This document shows, in pieces, positions 13,140 through 27,070 of a stretch of DNA of 64,000 bases. Origin of the DNA: Himantopus leucocephalus (taxonomy: Eukaryota; Chordata; Aves; Charadriiformes; Recurvirostridae); NCBI GenBank assembly GCA_003993805.1, contig RSEF01000031.1:51978600-52042599 (forward strand), given 5' to 3'. Every line of letters starts with the position of its first letter. Positions within the stretch are counted from its first letter, which is position 1. Both the position numbers and the translations under genes were made by a program. Below the pieces are notes generated by a model, which had not been told where the DNA came from, ran no database searches, and was given only the letters and a program-made list of their open reading frames with translations.

Positions 13140-16100
13140 GTTAGTAGCCTTATTTTATGTTCATTGTAGTAAGATATTATTTTAATTATATTACTTTTTT
13201 TTCAGTATACTTGGTTATTTCCTATGAAGAGAGATGCCTGAGATTATTAATTACAGCTTTATGCGTTAACCATCTTGATGCAGTTGAATTATACACTGTT
13301 TCAGAATTGTAAGGAAAAAGGTTTTAAAGTGAGGGAGAGTATCTTATGCTTATGTGTATAGAAACCCCATTATAATTCACTGGATAACATTGACGTGTCA
13401 TAGTCATTTTTTTCAGTCTAACTTATTCCAACTGCTAAAATATGTAATAGAATAAGAACTATCTAATCCAGATTTAAAAAAAAAAAAAAAGAAAACTCTT
13501 TAGTCTTCTACTCTCACTTTTTTCAAATTGTCAGAAGTTTAAAGGAGATTATGGGAAAGTCTGTACAATAATGTGACCATGAAATAGACACAGATTCATA
13601 CACCAAAGCTGACCCAAACTATGCGGTTTCTAAATTAGAAAAAAAATCATTTGAGTTTTGTAGTCTTGTGAAAGTACGGTAAGTTAGAGTTAATGCTACC
13701 TGGTCATTTCTTCTTGTTCTAAGGAATATAAGGCAGAAAAGGAATCTGTTATTGATGTGGTATTTTCTGTGTATTAATTTACAGCTGGTGAGTCTGACAC
13801 GCTAATTTGCAAAGGGAGGAATCAAATCTTTAGAAAAAAATACAGAATGGAAACTTTCATAACATAATTACATGATTGTATGTAATTGCTTTTTAAATAC
13901 AGAGTTTTGGGCATTCCTCTGTGCAAGAGCTGTTTATTTAGAACACAGCCTTCCATAAAAGTGAAGTAGTTTGCAGACAGAAAATATTAGAAGTTTAGAA
14001 TCATGTGAAAAATCCAGAAACAGAAGATAGATCTTTGAGTTGTACAACATACACAAAGGATGAGTGAGGTGACGATTTGCCAGGTCTGCGCAGAAGACAG
14101 TTATACTTTTGTGAGTTGTAAAATCTATATACATGTTAATTTAAGCCAACTAGAAATTCCACTAGAAGAACTGCAGAAATAATTTTTCAACAGAAGCTGA
14201 AATATGGAGGAACATGTGGAACATATGAAAGATAAGGTGAGGGAAAAGGCATGCAGACAGATAATGTGAAAGGATGAGCAGTTCAACATAAAGCTGATAC
14301 ATTAGTGGGATGGAGTGTTGGAGGGAAACAAGGAGAAGTAGTGTCAGATTAATGTTGAGTTATGAAATAAATGGGAAGAAATGTATCTTTGAGTTACATA
14401 GTGAGATGGGAGTCAGTAAAAGAATTCACTGACAAAAAAAATTACTGGTAAGGAACTGGAAGTTTGTAACTTAATTTTTCTTTCAACCTCAAAACAGCTC
14501 ACAAAGATGGGGAAGTTCAGTTATCTCCATTTTAAGTCTAAGACATAAAAAAACAACAAACCAAAAACCAAACAACAAACCAAAACCACCTCTGTATTTC
14601 ATAAATCCCACAGAAGATTTTTGTTTTCATTCTAAATGTATTAAAGGTCAGATTTGCAGGCACAGCAGCTGTCCCCTTAGCACCCATAAAATGTGTTCAG
14701 AAGTGCTGTTTGTTAATACCATTTAATCCTCAAAATTACTTTCTTCACAGTGTCTGTCATGCTCATGTGTTTGTCTCTTCACTGTATAGTACTTTATATT
14801 ATTTTGCTTCAAGAGGTTGGTGTGGGAGGCAAGCATTGATTGGCGTGCAGTCTCGTACCAGTTTTCTGCAGAATTGGACTGTTCTGGATGATCTGTGGAT
14901 ATGGACTGCAGGCAGCCAAACAATAAGGCGACAATAGTGAAGTCAGCAGGCTAGAGCAAAATAAGGGGTCACAGTTGTGAAGTTACATAGGATATTTTTT
15001 TCTTCTTTTTGTGGATATGTCATAGGCTATTATTTGGTATTATTAATCAACTCAAGCAAAAGTTATACTTGTGTCGTTACCAAAACAATTATTACTGAGT
15101 AGTTCACTGTATGTGAGCTCGTATGCAGAGAGTCTTTTCTGGAAAGAGATTTCTCTCTTCTAAATGTTTGAATATACTACGTTTGTACCACGCTAAGTCA
15201 GAAAAAGGCACTTTTCAGTTTGCACTGAAATAACTATTCTGGAAAAACTTCTGCAGAATAGCTATTTTGGGAGGTTTATGATGGTAGACAAGTTCTTAGT
15301 GTCAAGTGGCTTTTCCTGCTTGGAACTCTTACCGATTTCTGATACCTTTGCTGGCCTCCCACAATTGAGAGTGGAAGTCTGTACTTATGCATGGGTTAAG
15401 TTAAAAGACAGCTTTAATAGGTTGCCTTGACAGTGACACCCAGTTTTCTACGTATCAAAAAAACTGCATGCTGGAGTATGGAGGGAAGGGGAGAAAGGGA
15501 AGGAGGTTTTTTTTTTCTTAGCTGGAAGTTATACCAATGTGTATACTAAAGTATACCAATGTGTTTCTTATTTTTTGATGCGTGTTGCCTCTGCCCTCTG
15601 GGAACCACCAAACCAGCGCATTTCAGAGCAGCAAAATAATGTAATCTAGGGCATTCAATTGGGATGGTTATCCCAGAGGTGAAAAAAGGGTTTGTATTTA
15701 CTTAGTCCACCCTCAGGGAAATGTGGTTTTTGTTTTGTTTTTTTTGTTGGCGCTTTTTTTTTTTTTCATAAGAACTACTGTAATTGAACCTAGTATGTAG
15801 AATAGGAGAAAAATAACAGAAAATAATGAAACAATGCTAGAACCTCAGAAAACTTTATCTGGATAACCTACTTCTGTCAGGAAAATATAGGTAGTCTATA
15901 ACAAGCTTTAACAGAGTTATAAATATTTAAAATATTTCATATATAACAATCCGTTTGTGAAGTAAGGAATTAACATTTTTGTTTTCATATTGTATTAGAA
16001 CAGTTATTTGTCAAGTACTGTAATGACATTGTATCTGTTTATCAGGATTGAGGATGAGCATGGTTTGAGAGAGAAGCTGGCAAAACGGTATGTGAAAAGA

Positions 16101-19100
16101 GGCAAATTCCGTGGAACTTGGCATCTTTGATTGCCAACTCTAGTGGAGGCAGGTGGTTTTATGTGATAACGTGATCCTGTTCCCAGTTAAAATCAGTGGC
16201 TCTTACTACCTTTAACAGTGCAGGATTCAGCCATTAGTATTTGGGCTACATTACTGTAATAGGTTTTTATCTAGCATGGGTGATAATTTCTCTGTGTACT
16301 CCCAGCATACCATTGATGTTTCCAGTCTGCTAAAATAATATCTGAGGAATGTTTCCCAATCTCCTCTCCCCCCAAATATTTTTTGATGGAATTTTCTAAG
16401 GTATTGTTCCAGCCTTTCTATCATATTAATCATATTCTTTCAAAATTTTATGTAATGTTACAGTATTTTAAAAAATAGTAAAAACGTTATGTTTCTATTA
16501 ACATACTTGGCATGGAAAGAATCATGCAGACAGCTGGTTTTCAGCTTATCTCTTACGATTTTTTGCTTCAATTTCCAGTGTGATATTTCTCAGAAATTAT
16601 TTGCAGTAGGTCCAGTAAATGTGGATTGCGCTTTTACCTTTTGAACCTTTTTCGTGTTCCTCTGTTTACAAAAATGTTAAGCTAGTTTAATCGGGCATTA
16701 CTAACCTATCTTAATCCTTCATCTCTTTTAGATGAAGAAACAGCTACTCTTCTAAGTGATAAGGCATCACCCAAAGAAACTTAAAAACCATGAAATTGCA
16801 CACATTTTATGTATTAGTGGAAGGTTTTCTTTGGGTTTATTTATATAATTTTTTATATACAGAGAGAGTGTAAATACATGTGTAGACTAATTAGCCTATT
16901 TTTTAATTTCCTATGGTTAAACCGAAACAGAGATTAGAGCTTTGAGTTCTATTTTTTGTGACATATTCAAATTCATTGGCATAATATTTTCATTTAGTCA
17001 CAAACTTGCCAGAGACCCTTAAAGGGGCTCTCAAATCTCCAATGCCAATTGTTGGCATTTGCCAATAAAATATGTTTTTAGTATATTTAGATAATTAATA
17101 AATTTTAAAATCTTAAATTTGTTTTTAAAATCTGAGGCAATACATAGGGTGTTCATCAAAATCAGTAATTGATTATTTCTAAGAAAATATTATTGCAAAG
17201 TGGAGGTAAACTGAAGTGATGCAGACTTGACTAAGTACATTTTTAGATAGAAGGTAATTAAATCACCTTCACTGATGTATTTTAGTATTTATATTTTGCG
17301 CTTTTACCCCAGTATGCCATCCTCTTACTTAGGTGTCCAGCAGGATCCCTTTCTCTTTTCTTTCTTCAGAATATGACCAATTTCCATTCTATTCCAAAGA
17401 TATATGCAAAAGCAAACTGTGATTTAAATTATTATATTTTTAATTTATTATCTTTAAATATTCATGAGTTCCTAAGGAATATATTGTGTTCATGGAACAC
17501 CTAATGTGAATATGGCATATATCTAAACTTGAATAGAAGGACTTAATGTTGTTTAGAGGAGCTGCACTTGTGCAGTGGAGTTGAGAGCAAGAAGAGACAT
17601 AGCCTTTGGAGTAAGTTGTTGAAATGACGGTAACTTTGGGACATTAGATGAAAATACTTGGTATGGAAAGTCTATTTTGAGGTCACTTATCCTTACTTAT
17701 TCCCAGCAATTTGCTGTCCAGCTAACTTGAAATATGAGGTTTGGGTTTTGCACATTTGACTTAAATTTGATTTCTCCTCAACATTGTTGTGCACATGGCT
17801 TTATTTCCCCTCATTTATCATTTCCTCCCTTTGAAATAAAGAACCTTAGTTTCAGACTTGCTTTTATCCTTCCATTTAATTTAAATTCAGTCGGTTTGTG
17901 ATCTCTTGAGCTACTATTATTGCCTACAACCAATCTGCTATGATCTTCATCTTATCTATCAAAATATGCCTAAAATAGCATTGATACCTGCTGGTTTAGT
18001 GACTGCGTGATGAAAAAAACAGTTATTCATGTCTGGGAATAATTAGGATTCAATAACTTTACTACAATTTATTCTCCCATTTATATCTGGAAATTAAAGA
18101 ATTCCAGACTTGGTTTCATGTAATTAATATTGATGTCTTTGCACCTTTTTTGAGATTTCTGTCCAGATTACAATCTATAGCGGATAATTTATGTTGTAGT
18201 TACAATTGCTTTTCCATCATGTTTTCTTATCTGCAGTCCATTGTTGAAATCTGTCTTCTTAGAAGTAGTAGTAGAAAGGGGGAGGGTGTCTCAGTCACCT
18301 GGCTTACTACTGTTCTGTCCTAGAAAGTCCTGTTCATCTTTCTGAAGTGCTGGTAAGGCATGCTAACGTACCGTAGCCCATGTGGTTTGTAATATCCAGT
18401 ATGACATCCTGCCTTAATGGTTCAAGTTCATTACATTGCCCAGAGCCTTGCATTAATACAAGAAAGTTATCAGTTAGATCTATAATGTGTTGCTCAGGGC
18501 CAAACATTTTAGAACTACAAAATTTTAAAATTAATCATGGAGGTTTATTTAATGTTTTTTTTCATTAATTTAAGCTTTAAAATATTCCAAGACCTACATA
18601 TCTATTGCAGTGACTTTTAGACATCATAAAGACAAACTTAAAGGAACGATAACAGAAACTGGAACTTTGCCCTCCTTGCTTCCTCCCTCTCTTTTTTCCT
18701 TACCGCGGCAGGCCCACAATAACCTGCTCATCCCTTCTGATGGCGATGCTGGTTTTGTTTCTCTTTCTGCGTGACAGCAGTAGCTGATGTGCGTCTGTTA
18801 TATCTCTGACTGCGTGGCATCTCCTTCTCTCTTGTATTTCTGCTCGCTCTATGGCTCTGCAGAGTGCCTGGTAACATAGCTTTTATGGGAATGGGGCTGT
18901 GCGAGCCAGTATAAAGCAAGAAATGGAGCAGTTGCTGGAAAGTGTGGTACCTGGATGCAAATGGGCTTTGCAACTACCAACTGCTTGAGCTGCCCTGCAC
19001 ACAGCGGTGTATGGCACAGTCTTCCCCATCTCTGACATAGGTGGAGTGAAAAGTCCTATAGTTTCTGTCCACGGAAGATGGAGAAGTAACAGGTCTCAAG

Positions 19101-22100
19101 TAAAACCATAGCACTTCTCTCTTAGGCATATATAACCTTCACAGAAAACATGAGGACATCAGTGAAAATGACATGGGTACTACATATGGAGTGAGTAAAA
19201 ATGCCGATGTCATCGTTAGATCTTTTACTTTATAAATACCAGAGATTCCTAATTTTGTATTATGAGCCAATCAGTATTGAGATATTCAATAGGTTTGTCA
19301 CCTATTTAAAGAACGGAGCGAACAGTGTTGGTTAAAAATTAAAAGTTAAAATTGAGAACCAGTGGACATACAGATATGATGCAGATTTCTGCAGTTGTCT
19401 TTGTTCCTTGGGAAGCCTATGAAATTTTGACAGCCAAAACAAGATCCTATTACTCAGGGGAAACAAAATAAATGTCTTTGCATTTAATATAGGAAATAAT
19501 GTGTTTCATAGCCTCTTTGTCACATATTATTTATTTCTTATCCTTGCAAGTATTGTATTTGATTTCTACTGCACAATTATATTAAATGGAAATATGAGTA
19601 GTACTGAGGAGAAAATAAAACCATCTGTTTGAACATACAGAGTTGAAGTTTTAATAAAAAAAGAGTTACTCTTTTAAAGGCCATATGAACATAATACCCT
19701 ACGACCACAAATGTGTTTCTAGTGGGAGAATGACATTTTCATAAAGATTACAAAAGCATTAAGCTTGTTACTTTTTAAGCTTATAGTAGGGGGTAAGATA
19801 ACAGTATCTAAGTTACTGAAATGTCAGTTGAACTGACAGAATTTCAAAGCCGGTAGCATGCCTGAATACCTTCCTTCTTTTTACAGCAGTTGCTTGAAAT
19901 TACTTATTAAGCCCATAATATGAAGGCGGGCAGTGAAATCTCATTATTGACTTTTTGTCATACTGAAAAGATGCCCATTCCAGGATTTCATTAACATGTT
20001 GTTTATTTAATTTGATAAATAAATACTAACTTTACTTTTCAAATTATTGGTATCTTTTTATACATTAAATTCTTGGTGTTCTTTTGGGTTATATTTTTTT
20101 AGGTTGTTGTGCCCTAATAAAGTTCTTCCACTTCATCTTTTCCAACAGGAACTTGAATCTGTTTTCTGAATTCTGTAGAGGTCGAAGGGGGCAAAATTTC
20201 ATCCTTGGTATTTTTTTGCTTTCAAAATGTCCACAATTAGCAAACACCAACTAATTATCTTCCTTTTTGCTCTGTCAGCACACCTGCGAGTTCTTCCTCA
20301 GCGTGAAGAGAGCATTTAACTCACTATGCCCTCTAATTATTGCATTCTCCTCCCAAGTTTAAAAGATGAAAGTGATTTACTCTCCAGTCTGATACTTTGT
20401 GAGTCGTCAGAGGTCAATTTGAGTTTTATATACTGTAGTATTCTGTTTAATAATAAAAAGTGACAAAATCTGAGAGAGAATTACTAAGCTAAGCTCTCTC
20501 TTACTTCAAAATATAGGCCTGTATGAAGAAAAGTGTGTAGAACTATGTCAGATAAGAGAAGACTTCAAAAATGCCTTTTAAAGAGGCTCCTGCAGTATTG
20601 ATTGAAAAGAAAGTTGTTAGAGGAGTCTTTTCAATATATGCATCTACCGTCATATAATCACAAGTTAAGTAGATGGTCCTGGCTGTGATTATTGTCAAGA
20701 CAGCGAACCTTTTCTGTCACAAAATGTGCATTCAGAGAGCAAATTTAACTTTAAAAGGGCAAAATTACTTTAATCACAATAGTTTGTTTTGAAAAAAAAA
20801 TTGTATGCGTTTAAATTGGGGGTGTGTCACATCCACAGGATGGCTGTTACATGCCAAGTTTGAACATGAATCTCCTTTTCACTGTGCCTTAGGCTTAGTT
20901 ATTTTAAAAAACCCTCCGTCTTCAATCAAGGGGCTGCTGTATCCCCTGAGTTTTTTAGAAAACAAAGTTTTCAGTCCCTTTGTAATACTTTTCACTACAT
21001 TTGCTGAATGTAGCAAGGCAATGGAGATATTCCTGTCTGTCTGATCTAGAGACAATAAGGGTGGTTATAACCCATCCAACTTCTTGGTTGGAAATTTAGC
21101 AGTTAGTACTCTGGGGATTTTTAGTTTCCGTAAATGATGTGGACTGTCTGGAATTGGCTCAGTTACTGGGCTCAGACTTTCAAGAAGAGCTTCCTTTTCC
21201 TCAGTAGCTTTGCGCAATGCTCATCCTCCGGCTAAGATCCAACTCTTTATATTTAAGTACAAGGGACAGGATACTGATTTGCTGTTCGTGTGCTAGGAAA
21301 GTCCAGCAATTTCTGTAACACCCGAAGTCAGGTGTTCTGTTACACACAGTACTATCAGCTCATCTACAAAGAGGTGTTTTAAGAGTGTAGTCTCAGCTCA
21401 GTTAGCAGGAATCTATATGCATACATCTGTGCTGACATATAATCAATCCTTCATTTTTATTCTAGCCTTTCTACAAAATATTTGTTGAAAGGTTATGGAC
21501 TTCCAAACTTATTTCTCTAGAAGTTTTTAAATGGCAGTGTCTACCCTTTTTCCTGTATGCCTAGACTTATGTCTGAGTTTTATGTTCCTTGTAAAAGTAA
21601 TCATGAGAACTTTGTGGTGACTTTGCCTAACTAGGGTTTTGAAATATAAAGAGGTAGAAAGCAGAAATATGAGTATTGACTCCAGCTTTATAAGTAATTT
21701 TTTGAGTGTTTTCTCTTATTAGAACAAAAGCTGTCACTATTTGCCTCTGTTATGACTTGGAAATTCCAAGGAGTAAGAGAAGCAAAAGTGACAGAGGCAC
21801 TTTAATCTATTATTTAAGGAAATACATAATATCATGTGTAGACTACACAAAGGAATGATGAAGACTTGATAGAAATTCCTGATTGGTTGAAAGTTCCTAA
21901 CAATCTAATTTTAATAGAGTGGGTCTGATGTAATGAACCAATCTGTGAGACACCAAACCTTTCCATTCTGAACGTAAATGCAGAGGGTAGAAACAAAGCT
22001 AGCAGACATTTTTATATTTGCAGACATTAAAGAAATTGCAATCAGATTAAAATAAACATGTTAATTATTGTGTTTTCAAATACAAATTACAATTGTCTTT

Positions 22101-22539
22101 TATCAGCCAAGTGTTTTAAATGGTTTACAGGGAACCATATGCAAGTCCTATCAAAGTTAGAATTCATGAGATAGTTTGACAGACCTGGCAGTACTTAATT
22201 TCTCTTTCAGCAAAGACTGAAGAAGATGATCAACTTCTTAAGAGTTCTTCAAGGACTCCCCTGTTTCAAAATAGGTGCTGTCTCCAGTTTGCTACAGGCT
22301 CCCTCAGTCTGCAACACTCTACTTTGGTTCTGTGTGTGTATGTAAAGACTTCAGGGAATGTGATGACTCCCTCAGCCTGCAGCGTAGGGAAGAAAATTCA
22401 AAAAATGTGTGTGGAACCAGTTTCTGCATTGGTAAGACCACAATATGGTTTCAGTTCTGCTGAGAAATATTACATTTTGTCATGGGACAATTCTTACAGT
22501 TTTCTAAAGAGGACTGTTTGCTTATAATGATTACTTTGG

Positions 22540-22800
22540 AAGAAGTTGTCAATTATAGAATAGCACCTAAAAAAACCCCATAAATGCTATAAACAACTGC
22601 AAATATAGTCTATCCACAAGTTTTATGACCATTTTAATTAAAGGGAAATTAAAGAATATCTGCTATTCCATTATTATGATAATTAAGAGAAAATGGTTGG
22701 ATACCAGCTGCTAAATTCCTTAAATGGACCCATCATTAGTTAGTTTTAATTCAGAGACTCATTAATTTATTTACATTTGAATTCTTTAAAATGTCAGTGT
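22540..22800. promoter_or_regulatory. Candidate conserved non-coding block (AT-rich homeodomain-type words)
   Basis: About 260 bases without repeats contain several TAATTA/TTAATTA-type cores (near 22637, 22680 and 22760) plus ATTAGTTAG and CATTATTATG words. This is the texture often seen in deeply conserved enhancers, but AT-rich introns also give such words by chance. No cross-species comparison was possible here, so this is a weak proposal. Confidence 0.2.
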
Positions 22801-24337
22801 CTACCAGAAATTGCAGTACATAATCAGAATGTTTTGTAATTTATTAAAAGATACATGTGTTTTTGAAAATTAAGGAGCAGGTTGAATGTCTGGTTTCAGA
22901 GCAAGCTGAGGTAGGTATCTGTGTATAAGGTAGTTTTATTAAACATTATTAGAGGGCACTTCATCCTCAGAGCACTTGGGAAAGTCTCTGTCATTTGTTC
23001 AACAGAGTTGTAAAGTGGCTGTGTGCTGTCAAGGATTCAGATTGGTGAGCTGATTTACTCGAGATTACTACGTAAATTTGGTGTGATCAGATGTTCTTGC
23101 TGTCCAGCCCATGTTTCCAGCACTGGTCTGTCCTTTCATCAGTTGGTCCGCAAACATGATTTCAAGTAAAAATTTAATTTTGACAGAGCTATACACTCAG
23201 TGTTAACAAAGGACTTAAGCACTTGGTGGCAAACATCTAGCAGCCTGATACGGAGTCAACCTTCACGATGAGGTGAAAACCGATCTCATTTAACTGGGAA
23301 GACGTTATGGAGCAGATTTGATTAAAATTTCATGTATAGAGCATCTCTTTCGAAAGATTAGTGTAGTCTTCACTGCGGTTGTTTAATAACTGGCAGTGAC
23401 ATATCTCTTTCTATGACAGACACACTCTCTTGATTAAATATATGCAAATTTATACATACTTACCATGTTTATACATAAGTTGAGATCCCTTACTTCACTG
23501 TGTTTTTTTGACACACGCACAGTATGGATGTATAGTATAAGCACTTAGAAAAGTCACAAGTTAATGGTGATGTCTAATAAGAAAATGTTTGCTATCTTTA
23601 GATCTGTGACCATTTTTTTTTTTTTAAAAAAGGGACAAAAATAAGCCAGCATGTAGTCTGTTTGCGTAAGCTGCTTTATCAGATTCTCCTGGCGCTCCTG
23701 GGTTTCACTAGAACTAACAGGGAGCTGCATAGCAAGACAGGTGTTTAAAAAACCTTAAACGCTCAGATAACAGTTTGCATCCATGTGGTTTCCTTTGCTG
23801 CACTGATAGTTCTTTATGGGTCTGTCAGTTTCAATCAGCGGAGAGCACATGTGATCAGTATATCTGATAAACTTGTCAATGCCTTTTTAAAGCAGGATTC
23901 CCCAACCTATTCTATTCAACTCTCCTCCCCCCTTCCCTTTTTCATCATTTCAAGTAGAATCTTGATAAGACCGAGATATGTCACAGGCAGCTGTGTGTAG
24001 CTAGCTCAGGCTACAACTAATTTGTGCAGGAAAAAATTAAATCAGGAGGTAAATTATTTCATGATTGCTCATTCCCAACAGAGTTGGGCATCATTCTGAA
24101 GAAAATATCAAATAATTGGTTTCAGGCCATGTCAGACACATGCAATTCCCTTCACTAATGGCTATGTGAGGTAGCTCTGGGCCTCAGGGGTCACCAAAGA
24201 ACTGAAAATAGCTTAGTGCCAGGCACAGCAATAGAGAGACAGAGCACATAGGAAATGAAGTGGCAATAAGTGCAATCTATAGGGGAAATGTGCTTCACTT
24301 GGAGTTTAATATATTGGCTTAGGATCTGGCAGTAAGC

Positions 24338-24503
24338 CACGCAACAATTGTTTACCTTTTTGTCAGCATCTGCATCTGTTCTGTTTTGTAAACGGCACTT
24401 AACTTTCAGTCAGTAAATGCTGGAATCAATAACAACTGTTAAGGGATTTCCTTTCTTTTTTTCATATTCAGTAACAAATGCACGCAACAAACAATGTTTG
24501 CCT
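24338..24503 (+). promoter_or_regulatory. Candidate enhancer: paired CACGCAACAA plus forkhead/SOX-like sites
   Basis: The 10-mer CACGCAACAA occurs at 24338-24347 and again at 24481-24490. Each copy is followed within a few bases by a forkhead-like word: TGTTTACC after the first and TGTTTGCC after the second. The first copy overlaps AACAATTGTT, an inverted pair of SOX-type ACAAT cores, and the second is followed by AACAATG, another SOX-type core. Two exact copies of a CpG-containing 10-mer 143 bases apart, with the same kind of neighbour, suggest regulatory grammar. The motif repetition is seen; enhancer function is inference. Confidence 0.3.
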
Positions 24504-26654
24504 TAGATTAACAAGGAACAGACATTAACAGGGTCAAAGGGATTTGGTTGGGAACATTTTATAGCTTCTTGGGTTTGCAGTAATTGTATCTGTGTGATTT
24601 GAATGTATCTTGTAACCTGTCCAAATTAAACTGTTAAAAAAATGCTAGCATGCAGTAATGAAGATGATTTTTTATAATTATCTTAAGTACTGTGTATAGA
24701 AAACTGCTGGCACTGTTTGTAATAATTTAGTTCTGTGTAATATTGTGTATTACATCTGCTATGCAGAAATATTAAGTTGACTCTTACAGTATGAGGAAAT
24801 TAGTGATTATATCCAGCAATACTAATTATTTAAACCTAGCAGTTACATTAAAAAACATACACTAACATGCAGTTTGAGAAAACTGTGAGCAGATGTCCAT
24901 AAAAATTGAATATATCATTACTAAACACAAGTGAAAGAATAATACAGTTTATATACAAGCTCTATTTAGGAGATAGTGTGCAGATGAATGCTGTCATAAA
25001 TGCAAGATTGTTATAATAGTTATAGCATCACTTAAAAGTTAATATCGCTGAGAGCTGAGGAACACATTATTGTTAATGGAATTTATGTATGTAACTCCCT
25101 GTGCACTGCTTTGAAAATTTACCAATTGAAATATCCCTATACACAGTGATGATCAGCAGCTGAGTTTCTGTTGCTTTATTAGGCTATTTCTTTTCAGATT
25201 TTAACAAAATGTTAGTTCCATTTATGAAAAGGCTTCATTATTTGTATGCAGGTTGTAGTTAGATTTTAAGTTTAATATTACACTTTTTCGATTTTCTTCC
25301 TCATATAGCTTTATTGGATGAAATCCCTGACATCGCTTTCTTGTGTCCCTTGTAGAACAATACTGTAGATCTATCTTATATGAAATTAAGCCTTATGAAT
25401 GGGGGCAGGGGAATGATATTTAATGTATTGGGAAGGTATTTTATAGTAAAATTGATTAAAAGGGTTTTAAACCCTTGGTTCCTGCTGAGGGAGAAATCCC
25501 CACTGTAATCACTGAAGAAGACAGTCATCAGGTTGCTTTCCAAGGATTCCATCATGAGTCTCAGAAGCAGTTTAGCCATGTGGCTCTGTACACTGAGTAG
25601 TAAGGCTAATTAATCTGAGAGCAACGCTGTCGTAGTGTAGCTATTCTTGAACATCCACAGCCAGCTCACCGATGATGTAGGGATTTCTCCACCGCACTTT
25701 ACTGTGTCACATCCCTGGATGGGTTGAAGTGATCAGAATTAGCCGTTCAGTTTTTTGAGGTGTTGTGAATGCCAAATTGTTTAAAACATCTAAGGTGCCA
25801 CACTCGTTAAAAAAAAAGAAAAAAAAATCACAAAAGTTACGTTAAAGTTACAGGATTCATTCGTATGCATATTTTCTTATGCCTTTTGAGATTTGAAATG
25901 CTTTCGGTCTATAACTGGGGAAATTGGAAACACTTCATTTAATGGTTTCAAGACCTGCAGCTTTGAGGAAAGTACCACTTCTGAAACTTGCTATAAAATC
26001 ACAAGTTAGCAGGTGTACACAGGTCATTTAGATCTAGCACAGCCTTATTTCTCATGCTGCTTCATTTTTAGAGATGAGGGCAAATCTTATTAAGTGGTAA
26101 GATAAAGACAGATACCTTGCTACTGAATTTAAGTATTTTGGAGGATCTCAGGCACTGTGATCAAGTGCTTTTATTGAACGTGTCTTTCACTCTATGCTGC
26201 TTGCAAAATGCTTTAATTAACTTATTAGCTGGCTTAGAATTCATGTGGACACTTCTCAACTTCATCACTTGTTAAGTGAAATTCTCTAATACCATCTTTT
26301 TTTATTCCTAAGAGCTCCCAAGTGGTCAGATTATTTTGCAGAAAATATCTTTATATACAAATACATAAGAGAAGACTGAGATTCAGTGTTCAAGACATAT
26401 TGCATGGATACGGAATTTAACCTTGACATTTGAATGACATGCTGATTTTTTGTTAAAATTAATATTGAGTAGAATTAGCTCTACAGTGTGTTTAATTTAT
26501 CTTACTGGAAGGTGAGGTATTAATTTAACTGCTAGCATTGGAAAGTTGTCCCTGATTTCACTAGTCATCCCTATGTGTCTCTTTTTACAGTATTGATGCT
26601 GTCTGTTGCATTCGACTATGTCCTATATATGCATATTTTTTAGTTGTTGAAGTG

Positions 26655-27070
26655 GAAAAATGTGGAAAAGACTTAGAGAAGGGCAACAATGTGATAAAAA
26701 ATGTAGAACAGCTTCTGTAGGAGCAAGGAGCAAGGGAGCAAGCTACAATTCTTCAGTTTGAAAACAAACCTAAGATGGTGGGATATGACAGATGTCTATA
26801 AAATGAAGGGCGGTGTTATAAAAATAAACAGGAATCAGTAGTTGACTGATTCATAAAACCAGTTGGCATCAGGTGAAGCTAGAAGATGAAATATTCAAGC
26901 AAACAAAATCATTTATTTGTTAACCCAGAGTATAAGTGAAGTGCGGAACTTCTTTCCAAAAAATGTTATGTATAGTAAAAATTTACGTGGAGTGAAGGGG
27001 TAACTGGAGAAATTGATGAAGTAGAAACCCACTACAGATTATTAATGTCTGCCACATCTGTCTGTGGAAG
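26655..27070 (+). mobile_element. Ancient CR1/L3-like LINE 3' fragment
   Basis: The stretch follows the known course of the CR1/L3 3' end on the plus strand: AGAAGGGCAACAA, then an AGAACAGCTTCTGTA stretch, TTCAGTTTGAAAA (usually TTCAGCTTGGAAAAG), GGGATATGACAGATGTCTATAAAATGA and later GTGCGGAACTTCTTTCC (usually a GTGGAACTCATTGCC-type block). Many substitutions and small indels show that it is far older than the other CR1 copies here. No open frame remains. The comparison with the family is from memory, and the edges are approximate. Confidence 0.65.
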
